DNA from: [Eubacterium] siraeum | GTDB taxonomy: Bacteria > Bacillota > Clostridia > Oscillospirales > Ruminococcaceae | Length of the DNA: 64,000 nt | Direction: 5' to 3' | Assembly: GCA_025150425.1 (NCBI GenBank) | Contig: CP102281.1 | Coordinates: 1,984,001-2,048,000, forward strand | Part shown: piece by piece, positions 35,215 to 43,325 of the stretch | Layout: every line of letters begins with the position of its first letter | Position numbering within the stretch: the first letter of the stretch is position 1 | Notes under the pieces: generated by a model | What the model was told of the DNA's origin: nothing | The model's database searches: none | The model's input: only the letters and a program-made list of their open reading frames with translations | Position numbers and translations under genes: made by a program

Positions 35215-35248
35215 GTAAAATACCCTGCCGTCACAAAACGGTAGGGTA
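35215..35248 (-). terminator. Terminator after the GGDEF gene
   Basis: On the minus strand TACCCTACCGT pairs with ACGGCAGGGTA with one mismatch and is followed by TTTTAC, 9 nt after the GGDEF stop. Confidence 0.85.
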
Positions 35249-35257
35249 CCAAAGTTC

Positions 35258-36298
35258 TCAATCTATCATTATCATATTTCTTCCTGCCGCCTTAGCCTTA
35301 TAAAGTCGCTTGTCGGCAGTTGTGAATATCTCGGTTATCGAATTACTGCTTCCGTACACAGCCACGCCTGCACTGAAAGTAAATTCTTTTCCTTTTTCTT
35401 TCTCGGAAAACTCCGAATAGCTTTTGCGTATCCGCTTCATAACCGTCATGACAGCTTCGATATTATCCGTATCAAAGAGGATCATGAATTCCTCTCCGCC
35501 GAATCGTGCTATAAGGTCATTTTCCCCGATATTCGTTTTGACCGCATTTGCAAAATGCTTAAGCACATTATCACCGAAAACGTGTCCGTATGTATCGTTT
35601 ACCGACTTGAACAGATCGAGGTCAATAAGCGCCGCACAGTGTTTCTTTTTCTCGTCCTGCGAAAGCTGATTTTCAAGATATTCTATAAGATAACGGCGGT
35701 TTCTTATATCGGTCAGCGGATCGGTATTTACAGCAAGCGTAAGCTCCTCGCCCATTTCGCTGAGCTGTTTTGCCTGACGTTCAAATTGTACTATCACTAT
35801 TGCGACCGCAACCATTATGCCTATAAACGCTATTACAAACGAAAACAGCGTGTCAAGCTCCATATTGTCATTAGCCATATTCAGATGGGGGAATTTGCTT
35901 CTGACAACAAATGCGGCTATATCTGCAACGAACACCGCCGCTCCCATTATAACTCTGTGCACCGGCTTCATAAAAGTAATAATTCCGATTTCCGCAACAA
36001 GCATATACACTGCCGTGCTTGCGCCGTATGAAATATACAACATCGGAAACTCGACAAACCCAAGCACAAGGAGTATTATAAACGTAGCGACATAGGTTCT
36101 TCCGGTAAAGAAACCGACCAGTGACGATACTATAATTACAAGTGCGCAAGCCGCACAGAATAAGGTCTGCGGGGTAAATCCGAATATCACTGCATTTGCG
36201 GTAAATCCCGCTATATTCGATATACAGCCGGTTAATGCCAGTACGATGAACAGCTTGTCACGAAGCTCTGAATTCACAGTATCTGATTTTTTATTCAT
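35258..36298 (-). CDS. Membrane diguanylate cyclase (GGDEF protein)
   Basis: 346 residues. About six membrane segments fill residues 15-172. The GGDEF domain runs from about 185 to the end and includes TDPLTDIRNRRYL, DLDLFKSVNDTYGH and the active-site GGEEF at 267-271. Such enzymes make cyclic di-GMP from two GTP. The inhibitory I-site RxxD upstream of GGEEF reads GEND, so product inhibition is probably absent. No separate sensory domain is seen apart from the membrane part. Two fragments of the same gene family lie at 25.2 and 28.8 kb. Confidence 0.92.
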   Translation of the reverse strand: MNKKSDTVNSELRDKLFIVLALTGCISNIAGFTANAVIFGFTPQTLFCAACALVIIVSSLVGFFTGRTYVATFIILLVLGFVEFPMLYISYGASTAVYMLVAEIGIITFMKPVHRVIMGAAVFVADIAAFVVRSKFPHLNMANDNMELDTLFSFVIAFIGIMVAVAIVIVQFERQAKQLSEMGEELTLAVNTDPLTDIRNRRYLIEYLENQLSQDEKKKHCAALIDLDLFKSVNDTYGHVFGDNVLKHFANAVKTNIGENDLIARFGGEEFMILFDTDNIEAVMTVMKRIRKSYSEFSEKEKGKEFTFSAGVAVYGSSNSITEIFTTADKRLYKAKAAGRNMIMID

Positions 36299-36345
36299 TG
36301 TAAGTGCTCTCTTTCGTTCTTACTTTTCTTTCTGTTTTCTGCCCG

Positions 36346-37368
36346 TCAATGATGCCGTTTTTCTATATCGGCAAGAATATCGTCTATATCATATCTCTTG
36401 TCCTCGTCATCTCTGAATACAAGCGATATATCAGGCTCGGAGCCGCCGTGCGTTACTTCAGCCGTACCCGTTTTTTCCGTCATTTCGGGCAAGGCTTTTT
36501 CGTTTTTAACATTTCCGGCTTCAGTTTTCTTTTCCTTTTGCTGCTCTGCTCTGTCCGATTCCATCCTTTTTCTTGCTCCGGCGGAAAAATCCGCTCGGTC
36601 TTTTATGTTATCGGCACTTGCCGCTATATTCTTTTTACTGCGCAGATGCTCCGTGAAATCATCCGTTTTACCGTGAGAGCTGTCGGGGACACGATTATGC
36701 GGCACTTTTACGTTATCGGATAAAGACGGCATAGCGACCTTTTTCGCATCGGCCTTGCTTGCTTTTGGCGGCTTGTGTTCCTCGCTTTCAGGAGGAACAT
36801 ACACAGGAGCTTCTTCCTGCAACTTGACCGTTTCCACCTGCGGTACCGGACGCTTTGACATAATGAATTTCACTATCTCAAATGCTACTATTGCGATACA
36901 CGGCAGTATGGCGATAGCCATAACGCCAAACGGCGACATTGCAAAACCGATAACAGCACCCCAGAAATCACTGCAATAGTTAACTCTTGCAACAAGCTGG
37001 CTTTGTGATATTGTGATATTTTCTCCGCCTTGAGTTTCAACATCAAAGCTCATAACGCCTTCCTTAAGCGTGGAGGAATTTACCTTCGCAAGCTGTGCTC
37101 CGCCGTTTTCATACCGATTATATATTATAAGCTCTCCGTTGTTTACCTCGTCGGGCCACACCTTCTGCGCTATAGCGGCTGTGCCTGCCTTAAGCTGATA
37201 GAAATCGTTGTCACGCACTATGTAAACATTATATCCGAAAATATCCGGCGCAGCAGAGCCGCCGAATGAAAACAGCATTGATGTAACTACGAGAAATACT
37301 GCAAAAACAATTAGCAGTACGCCGATAACTACACCGATACACCTTGCCACAGATGTTTTTTTTATCAA
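36346..37368 (-). CDS. Membrane protein resembling a signal peptidase without its catalytic serine
   Basis: 340 residues. A membrane segment at 10-35 is followed by an extracytoplasmic region with GYNVYIVRDND, KAGTAAIAQKV and NNGELIIYNRY, then a second membrane segment near 140-170 and a long charged, Lys/Glu/Ala-rich cytosolic tail (170-340). The order recalls SipW-type signal peptidases (GYxPFVVLSGSM...GDIITF), but the SGSM serine region is replaced by RDNDFYQL, so protease activity is unlikely. It starts with TTG after CGAGGAAAA. The relationship is my reading of a short pattern and needs a profile search. The tail has no known domain. Confidence 0.5.
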   Translation of the reverse strand: MIKKTSVARCIGVVIGVLLIVFAVFLVVTSMLFSFGGSAAPDIFGYNVYIVRDNDFYQLKAGTAAIAQKVWPDEVNNGELIIYNRYENGGAQLAKVNSSTLKEGVMSFDVETQGGENITISQSQLVARVNYCSDFWGAVIGFAMSPFGVMAIAILPCIAIVAFEIVKFIMSKRPVPQVETVKLQEEAPVYVPPESEEHKPPKASKADAKKVAMPSLSDNVKVPHNRVPDSSHGKTDDFTEHLRSKKNIAASADNIKDRADFSAGARKRMESDRAEQQKEKKTEAGNVKNEKALPEMTEKTGTAEVTHGGSEPDISLVFRDDEDKRYDIDDILADIEKRHH

Positions 37369-37396
37369 ATTTTCCTCGTTTCCGTCAAAAAAGCTA

Positions 37397-37425
37397 TTGA
37401 CAACAAATCAAAAATACGATATAAT
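37397..37425 (+). promoter_or_regulatory. Consensus promoter, probably for tRNA-Thr
   Basis: Perfect TTGACA, 17-bp spacer, perfect TATAAT on the plus strand. The next gene in that direction is tRNA-Thr, about 165 nt after the predicted start, so a long leader would be trimmed. Confidence 0.65.
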
Positions 37426-37469
37426 AATATAGTCATTTTGAAACTGTATTCCGAAATATGACCATATAT

Positions 37470-37498
37470 ATTTTACCACATCGCCTCGCTCTTTTCAA
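37470..37498 (-). promoter_or_regulatory. Promoter of the signal-peptidase-like gene
   Basis: On the minus strand: TTGAAA, 17-bp spacer, TAAAAT, about 100 nt upstream of the start codon. It overlaps the region transcribed from the opposing promoter. Confidence 0.5.
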
Positions 37499-37596
37499 GT
37501 GTTTATTGTGCATTATGCAATGTTTTGACTTGTGAAGCGGACGCTTTCGGAAAACGGAAAATGTGTGTAAATATATCAGAATATCAGAATAAATAT

Positions 37597-37672
37597 GCTT
37601 GTGTAGCACAGTTGGTAGTGCAGCTCATTCGTAATGAGCAGGTCGCAGGTTCGAGTCCCGTCACAAGCTCCA
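37597..37672 (+). tRNA. tRNA-Thr (anticodon CGU)
   Basis: Acceptor stem GCTTGTG (37597-37603) pairs with CACAAGC (37662-37668). A D-loop with GTTGGTAG, an anticodon stem GCTCA/TGAGC with loop TTCGTAA (anticodon CGT in DNA) and GGTTCGAGTCC for the T arm are all present. The CCA end is encoded. It marks one edge of the prophage. Confidence 0.95.
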
Positions 37673-37679
37673 TAGAAAT

Positions 37680-37713
37680 AACCGCTTAAGCGTATTGCTT
37701 AAGCGGTTTTCTT
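37680..37713 (+). terminator. Terminator after tRNA-Thr
   Basis: ACCGCTTAAGC pairs perfectly with GCTTAAGCGGT around a 5-nt loop, then TTTCTTGT, 8 nt after the tRNA. Confidence 0.85.
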
Positions 37714-37776
37714 GTATTTTCAATAATTATTATCAAATCTTGAATTTTACTGAAATGCGCTGAAATTTACTATAGT

Positions 37777-37799
37777 AGGGGTGTCAAAAGGGGTGTCAA
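37777..37799 (+). repeat. Tandem 11-mers near the prophage edge, possible integrase arm sites
   Basis: AGGGGTGTCAA occurs at 37777-37787 and again at 37789-37799. Just before lie two CTGAAAT words (about 37751 and 37761). Short direct repeats close to an attachment core often bind the arm domain of tyrosine integrases; here this is inference. Confidence 0.35.
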
Positions 37800-37819
37800 G
37801 TTAGGAAACTAACTATTAT

Positions 37820-37862
37820 CAAAAAAATCCCCCAACAGAGCCTTTTTGCTCCGCCGGGGGAT
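37820..37862 (-). terminator. Terminator of the prophage lysis/late operon
   Basis: On the minus strand ATCCCCC and GGGGGAT enclose an inner GGAGC/GCTC stem and are followed by TTTTTTT, 10 nt after the lysin stop. Confidence 0.9.
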
Positions 37863-37871
37863 AACCGTTTA

Positions 37872-38924
37872 TTAAACCTTCTTTAAATCTTTTGCCTTTA
37901 CCGCCGCAGTGACCTGCCCGCCCTGACCGATGACGATATAGTCCTCTCTGTCACCCGAGCCTGCCTGCATAACCTCGTACACATTCGTGTACACGAACAA
38001 CGCAAGCGAACCGCCGTTATACGTCTTAGCACCGTAATTCACCTTGACCTTATCGCCTACAGCGAATTTCTGCGTTATCTCGTCACTTTCCGCCTTGTAC
38101 AGATTCTCTGTATAAAGCCAGCCGGTAGGCACCGAGCCGATGCCTATAAGCGTTTCCTTACCGCTTGCCGACACCTGCTGAACGGTATAGACCGTATCAT
38201 ATACATAAGAATACGGCTCTACTCCGTTCGTAAATCTCGCACCACGCTTCACCCTCACGCTGTCGCCCTTTTTAAACAGATTCACGGGCTTTTCGGGCTT
38301 ATCACCGCAGTTTTCCTTGTACCACTTAGCCGTTATCGTAGGATAATCCACAAAGCAAATATCCCCGTCAACGTCCTTGCCTGCGATACTGTCAATACCC
38401 CACTGCCACATTTTCTGCCCGTAGTCATATCTACTCGGATAATCCGGGCTTTCGGTCCAGTGCGCAAGCCATATATCACGCTTTCCTACAATACGTTCCT
38501 TCTGATAGTAGCTTTCAAGCCACGCAGGATTTGCATACACTCCGGAGGGAAGCCCTGCCTTATTCAGCCTGTCGCAGAACTCAAGCGCCATATCGGTTCT
38601 TTCCTTGCTTGTGAGTTTGTCGATCTGACGCTGTTCCTCCATGTCGCAGAACACGGGATATGACGGCTTTTCATCGCCTATCACCTTGACGCACGCATTT
38701 ATCTGCCTGTCAAGCTCCGCTGTGTCTGTCGCTGTAACATACCAGTAACAGCCGAAATCTATACCGAGCTTTCTGCACTGCTCGATATTGCGTCTGAAGT
38801 AAGTGTCCTCATCCGTGCGTATGCCGGCACGGATAATTACAAACTTCACACCTGCCGACACAGCCGCCGTAAAATCGAACTGCTCCTGTGCCCTGCTGAT
38901 GTCAATGCCCTTGATTTTTAACAT
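37872..38924 (-). CDS. Phage endolysin, GH25 muramidase with two C-terminal repeats
   Basis: 350 residues. The GH25 lysozyme domain fills residues 1-200: KGIDISRAQ at the start, a catalytic acidic pair in PVFCDMEE near residue 95, and a final WQWG block near 172. It cleaves the MurNAc-GlcNAc bond of peptidoglycan to release phage. The C-terminal 140 residues are two related units of about 60-65, each starting FxxGDxVxVxxGA and containing YxxVYxV, probably SH3-like wall-binding modules. There is no signal peptide, so export depends on the holin encoded upstream. Its start is 1 nt after the holin stop. Confidence 0.93.
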   Translation of the reverse strand: MLKIKGIDISRAQEQFDFTAAVSAGVKFVIIRAGIRTDEDTYFRRNIEQCRKLGIDFGCYWYVTATDTAELDRQINACVKVIGDEKPSYPVFCDMEEQRQIDKLTSKERTDMALEFCDRLNKAGLPSGVYANPAWLESYYQKERIVGKRDIWLAHWTESPDYPSRYDYGQKMWQWGIDSIAGKDVDGDICFVDYPTITAKWYKENCGDKPEKPVNLFKKGDSVRVKRGARFTNGVEPYSYVYDTVYTVQQVSASGKETLIGIGSVPTGWLYTENLYKAESDEITQKFAVGDKVKVNYGAKTYNGGSLALFVYTNVYEVMQAGSGDREDYIVIGQGGQVTAAVKAKDLKKV

Positions 38925-38925
38925 A

Positions 38926-39357
38926 TTACTTTTCCTCGCTTTCGCTTTTCTCTGTGCTGTCGCCCTTGAGCTTCAGCTGCTTTAACACTTCAAGCATTTT
39001 TTTTGGTATCGGTATGCCAAGTCCTGCGGCATTTTCCACAAGCGATATGCCCTCGTTTGCAATAAAAAACATCGTTACTGCTGACTGCAATACCGGTGTA
39101 CTATTCAGCACATGCGCATCCAGGACGTGTGCAACCCCTACAAGCATTAAAATCAATATTTTCTTGATTATGCCTTTAAAACCGATCTCGCTTGACACGT
39201 CTTTTCTGACAATCGCACACGCAACGCCAGATATGTAATCAAGCGCCATGCACACGATCAGAGCGGCAAGCAAGGGCGTAAAATCGCCCCATATCCACCC
39301 TATCATGCCGCCGATAGTAGCCACTATTCCGTTGAAAATGCCATTGATTTTTTCCAT
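38926..39357 (-). CDS. Phage holin (Phage_holin_4 type)
   Basis: 143 residues with three or four membrane segments in the first 100 (IVATIGGMIGWIWGDF, LLAALIVCMALDYISGVACA, KILILMLVGVAHVLDA) and a charged C-terminal tail rich in Lys, Ser and Glu. The DYISGV...GFKGIIKK pattern is typical of the toxin-secretion/phage-lysis holin family. It makes holes that let the lysin reach the wall. It lies directly upstream of the lysin, as expected. Confidence 0.9.
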   Translation of the reverse strand: MEKINGIFNGIVATIGGMIGWIWGDFTPLLAALIVCMALDYISGVACAIVRKDVSSEIGFKGIIKKILILMLVGVAHVLDAHVLNSTPVLQSAVTMFFIANEGISLVENAAGLGIPIPKKMLEVLKQLKLKGDSTEKSESEEK

Positions 39358-39378
39358 AACTTTTTTCCTTTCTACCGA

Positions 39379-39609
39379 TTACTCGGCATCTGTTATTTCA
39401 ATCAGCTCGTTGCTGATCTCTTCCTGCTCTGCCTTCATCTTTGCCTCATACTCATCAATCGCTGTATCAAACCTCGCAATGTCCTCCGCCGTTATCCTGT
39501 CACGGCTGTAATGATTGCCAAGCTGCATAGCCGCCCAAGCCCTGTCAAAGCTGCCGCTTTTAACGCCGTTCACAGCGACCTCGACTATCCACTTTCCAAA
39601 ATCCAACAT
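39379..39609 (-). CDS. Small phage protein between tail fibre and holin
   Basis: 76 residues, mostly helical and acidic, no membrane segment. It starts MLDFGKWIVEVAVNG and ends EISNELIEITDAE. Its ATG overlaps the stop of the tail-fibre gene by 1 nt, so it is part of the late operon. Its place matches the XkdX-like small proteins found after tail fibres in other phages, but the sequence match is not clear. Confidence 0.7.
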   Translation of the reverse strand: MLDFGKWIVEVAVNGVKSGSFDRAWAAMQLGNHYSRDRITAEDIARFDTAIDEYEAKMKAEQEEISNELIEITDAE

Positions 39610-42401
39610 TATACCTCACCTCCCGATACCGCCACAGCCTCAAGTGCCGCAACCCTTGCTTCAAGGCTTGCGATACGTTCCGTGTCCTCTTCGACCGCAG
39701 GCGACCAGTCCGTAGCCTTAGTGCCTTTTTCGAGCTTGATGTTGCAAGCCTCAATCATGCCGTTTTTATCAAGCGCAAGCGCCACGCATTCGAGCTTCGC
39801 TATGTCGCTGTCATTTATCGTCCACGTCTTTTTATAGTAGAGCCACTTGTCTTTAACAGTATCGACCCCCACCGTCAGCGACAAGGCATACAGCTTTTTA
39901 TCATCTGCCGAGCGAAATCGTGCCATTACATACCCGCTTGCGTCAAGCCCGACATCGCTTCTGACCTTTATCCACGCCGACAGAGTGTAGCTTGTGCCGA
40001 CGTTGAAATCCGTCAGAAAGTGCCGCTTGCTTATGCCGAAATATCTTGCATTTCCGGAATAGCCTGTTCTGGATATTGCAAGGCTGTTACCGGATATTCC
40101 TCCCCCGACATTTATCACCGTAGTACCGCTCCAGCCGTTTTTGATGTTCCCCGTGCTGTCATACAGCAGATTTCTGCCGCCGATCTCGACAGCGTTCACT
40201 GCCGCAGTAATATCTGCCGCAGTCGCCGCTCCGACCTCGCTTGCCGTATACGCTGGCTTATTCTCGGTTTTCGTCCATTCGGGCATATCCGTAATATCCG
40301 ACATATTATGCGTATGATTCTTCTCTGCCGCTCCGACTTCTTCCGCTGTATACACAGGCTTGCTTTCAGCTTTTGCCCAGTCCGCTATATCCGTGTTTTT
40401 CAGGTATGCCGACAGATTGACCGATATTGTACCGCTGTCCGATACGTTAATGTTATCGCCAATCATCACCCCACCGAGAGTATCGGCAGTAGCTGTAGGA
40501 ATGACATAGCCGACACCCCCGTCAGCTGTAAACTTTCCCGAAATATGCAGATTACCATCACTGTCAAGCGTTAAGGCATCCCTCAGATTCTTGCTGTCCG
40601 CCCCGTTACCGACCGCAAGTAAAATACTCGTGCTGTCGCTCGTCCAGTTGTTTCCGAATCTGACTGCACCGTGTATTTCGGCGCCTAAATAATCCCATCC
40701 GGGACTATTCGCTGTCAGATTTCCGGCAAGTATCAGATTACCGCTATAGTCAAGCGTCAGGGCGTCGCTCCTATATTCATGGCTATCGTTTCCCCAGCCG
40801 TTACCGACAACAAGTGCCACATCTTCAGCCTTTTTGTTATACTTTCCGAGTGCAAAGACCTCCATCCCCGCAATTGTGTGAGCTCCCGATGCGTGCGAAT
40901 GCTCTCCCCGTGCTATAGTATAATACCCCTCTGCGTGTGAGTTGCTTCCGCTTGCGATACAGCCTGTGTTTTCAGCATGAGAACAATTTCCCGAAGCGGT
41001 CGTTCCACTGCCTTCTGCATGACAGGATAGATTGGATGCTACAGTGTTGCTTCCTTCCGCATGGCTGTACGGAGCGTTAGCTGTAGTCATATACCCTTCG
41101 GCATGAGAATAGTACGCTGATGCAACATTGTTTTCGTAGTCGTTGAACACCTCGCAATTTCTGTCGGTATTGGTGAACTTTCCGACACCGCCGGCATTAC
41201 CGGTAGTAATTTTGTTGTTTATGATTTTCTGCGTATTTCCTGCCGTTGCCTTGTTCAGCACATTAAGCACCTTCAGCTTTTTGTCACCGCAGGCATAGCT
41301 TTGCGTATGCTTGCCGTTTGCGTACTCGTCTGTAATCTCGGTTATGACCGTTTCATACTCTACCCCGTCAATGCGGATGGATACCTTCTGCGCAAGCTCA
41401 GGTTCGGTTTCGTCGTCCATAAACAGCGGTTCTATCTCAAAATCATCGGATATCACATACTCTTCCGCCGCCTTAAGTGCGTATCTGTCTATCTCGGCTA
41501 CGCTGTCGGTATCGACATCAAGCACAACTTCTTTACGCTTTACTCCGCTTGCAGTATCATCTGGACGCTTCACGCATTTTATCGTGACATCATCGCCACT
41601 ACCGACTACGGCATATATAGCGTTTTTATATGCCGATGTTCCGTCCTTGCGTGTGTAGCTCTTGATGTTGTATCTGCTCTCATCTATGATGATAACAGGC
41701 TTATCCTCGCTCGATTCCATATGCGGATTGTAGTTGTCACCGTCTTCCGCATTGTCATCTATGATTAGCCGCATATCATAGAAATGCGTTTTGCAGTTTT
41801 TTAGCAGATTAAAGATTGCTGTACTGACAGGCTCGAGACGTGTCATATAGCGATCATCCTGTATTCCCGTGAGCGGTGGATCTGCATTAATCTGACTTAC
41901 AGGCATTGTTATGCTAAACATACCAAATATCTGTCTGTCGCTGTCTGTAGCATTAACAATATTGTAGTTGACTATATCCGAGATACACGCAAATGTCGTG
42001 CCACTTGTGACGTAATAGCCGTATGTTCCCTTGTCCTGCTCTTCTTTCGGAAAAAGCGTGACACGAAGTGCAAACAGATATTTCAGATCATATCCTGTGA
42101 CAGTTATCTTATCATCCTTCTTCTCAATGTCCGTAACATAAAGAAACGTTCCATTTACTATACGCTTTGTCGGGTCGCTTGCTATATATGTCTGACCGAG
42201 TTTTTCCCCGACTATCAGCATACGGTCCGGCTGTATACATCCGGCTTCATCGGCGTGTGTAGGTATTGTCATCTCGAAACTGCCGATGTCGTATGCTCTG
42301 CGTGTATACTTGAATCTTTCAACATCAGATACGATGCCAACAAGGTTCTGAGAGAATTTCGGCTTCTCTGCCGATAAAAAATCGTATACTCTAACTATCA
42401 T
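39609..42401 (-). CDS. Tail fibre/tail spike with Gp37-like N-terminus and YadA-type repeats
   Basis: 930 residues. The N-terminal 380 resemble the siphovirus ReqiPepy6 Gp37-like tail protein, which joins the distal tail to the fibre. Residues about 430-520 hold six 14-residue repeats of the SHAEG/AxG type, the signature of YadA-family adhesin heads. A further region (about 530-700) has repeated ALTLDxxGNL units. A jelly-roll-like domain with NLLYDSTGNIKNGWSG then leads to a short coiled coil (ERIASLEARVAALEA) at the end. This protein probably recognises the host surface. The order suggests a modular fibre in which receptor-binding parts can be exchanged. Confidence 0.8.
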   Translation of the reverse strand: MIVRVYDFLSAEKPKFSQNLVGIVSDVERFKYTRRAYDIGSFEMTIPTHADEAGCIQPDRMLIVGEKLGQTYIASDPTKRIVNGTFLYVTDIEKKDDKITVTGYDLKYLFALRVTLFPKEEQDKGTYGYYVTSGTTFACISDIVNYNIVNATDSDRQIFGMFSITMPVSQINADPPLTGIQDDRYMTRLEPVSTAIFNLLKNCKTHFYDMRLIIDDNAEDGDNYNPHMESSEDKPVIIIDESRYNIKSYTRKDGTSAYKNAIYAVVGSGDDVTIKCVKRPDDTASGVKRKEVVLDVDTDSVAEIDRYALKAAEEYVISDDFEIEPLFMDDETEPELAQKVSIRIDGVEYETVITEITDEYANGKHTQSYACGDKKLKVLNVLNKATAGNTQKIINNKITTGNAGGVGKFTNTDRNCEVFNDYENNVASAYYSHAEGYMTTANAPYSHAEGSNTVASNLSCHAEGSGTTASGNCSHAENTGCIASGSNSHAEGYYTIARGEHSHASGAHTIAGMEVFALGKYNKKAEDVALVVGNGWGNDSHEYRSDALTLDYSGNLILAGNLTANSPGWDYLGAEIHGAVRFGNNWTSDSTSILLAVGNGADSKNLRDALTLDSDGNLHISGKFTADGGVGYVIPTATADTLGGVMIGDNINVSDSGTISVNLSAYLKNTDIADWAKAESKPVYTAEEVGAAEKNHTHNMSDITDMPEWTKTENKPAYTASEVGAATAADITAAVNAVEIGGRNLLYDSTGNIKNGWSGTTVINVGGGISGNSLAISRTGYSGNARYFGISKRHFLTDFNVGTSYTLSAWIKVRSDVGLDASGYVMARFRSADDKKLYALSLTVGVDTVKDKWLYYKKTWTINDSDIAKLECVALALDKNGMIEACNIKLEKGTKATDWSPAVEEDTERIASLEARVAALEAVAVSGGEV

Positions 42402-43309
42402 CAGATACTCCTTACATAATCGAAACGTACCAGCTTTGCTTTTATCGTGCCTGCTGTTGCAATGTTCTTTACTGATAAAGTGTTAGTGCCGGGATAGATA
42501 TACTGCGATGTTGACTTTATCAGGTCAATACCGGAACGCTGTGAATACGGTATATATACCTTACCGAGAAGTCCCCAGTCGATGTTTATCACATCACTTG
42601 CGCTCAGGTATTTTGTCAGCTGAAGTTCTCCGGTTATCGTTTTGCTACCCCGCTGTGGCTCTTTTCCGGTAATACTCATATAGCTGTACGGTATCGCTTT
42701 ATCTTGACCGCTAAGCGTAATTATAGCTGAATGCGTGTCTGTGCCTGCCATGCTGACAGGCGCCGATATGTAAAGCATAGCCGGCACTTTGTCCTCCGTC
42801 TGCGCTGTGAAATTTACCGACTGCGTTTTTCCTGCGCCTGCTGACACCTCCACATCTCCCGCTTTTACACGCCAGAACGGAACATATGACAGGATTGTTA
42901 TTTTTGCGGTACATAGCACTCCTACCTGCCGTTCTACCGCAGGAAGCTCACTGACAACGCCCTCAATCTGATATGTCTTGCCGGCGCTGTTCGTGTATTT
43001 CAGCGTACCTTCAACGCCGCCGGGAAAGTACCGCAGGAGTTTTCTGCGAAGCTCGTACATCGTAGCCGGCTTTCCGCTGCGAGGAAGCAGAGCGATTTCT
43101 GCGATGATAGTACGGATATTTGCTTTTGCGCCGTAAAATCCCGCACCGTCAAAGCCTACACGCTCGGAGCTGTCATGCTTATATCCGAGCGCATTTCCCT
43201 CAAAGCTAAGCAGGTGAAGCGGTATGTACCCGTCCGCATCGGATGATGTGTTGACATTGTCTATCGTTACTGCCGTGCCGAGAACGGTTGAAAATGTGAT
43301 TTTCTCCAT
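42401..43309 (-). CDS. Distal tail protein (Dit)
   Basis: 302 residues of the siphovirus tail family. The N-terminal half with GFDGAGFYGAKANIRTI and the later ILSYVPFWRV segment are typical of Dit proteins, which form the ring at the tail tip that holds the receptor-binding device. The C-terminal half is beta-rich and ends in a galectin-like pattern. Its stop overlaps the fibre gene start by 1 nt, and it follows the tape measure gene by 16 nt, the canonical order. Confidence 0.88.
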   Translation of the reverse strand: MEKITFSTVLGTAVTIDNVNTSSDADGYIPLHLLSFEGNALGYKHDSSERVGFDGAGFYGAKANIRTIIAEIALLPRSGKPATMYELRRKLLRYFPGGVEGTLKYTNSAGKTYQIEGVVSELPAVERQVGVLCTAKITILSYVPFWRVKAGDVEVSAGAGKTQSVNFTAQTEDKVPAMLYISAPVSMAGTDTHSAIITLSGQDKAIPYSYMSITGKEPQRGSKTITGELQLTKYLSASDVINIDWGLLGKVYIPYSQRSGIDLIKSTSQYIYPGTNTLSVKNIATAGTIKAKLVRFDYVRSI

Positions 43310-43325
43310 ACTTTATACTTTTCTC

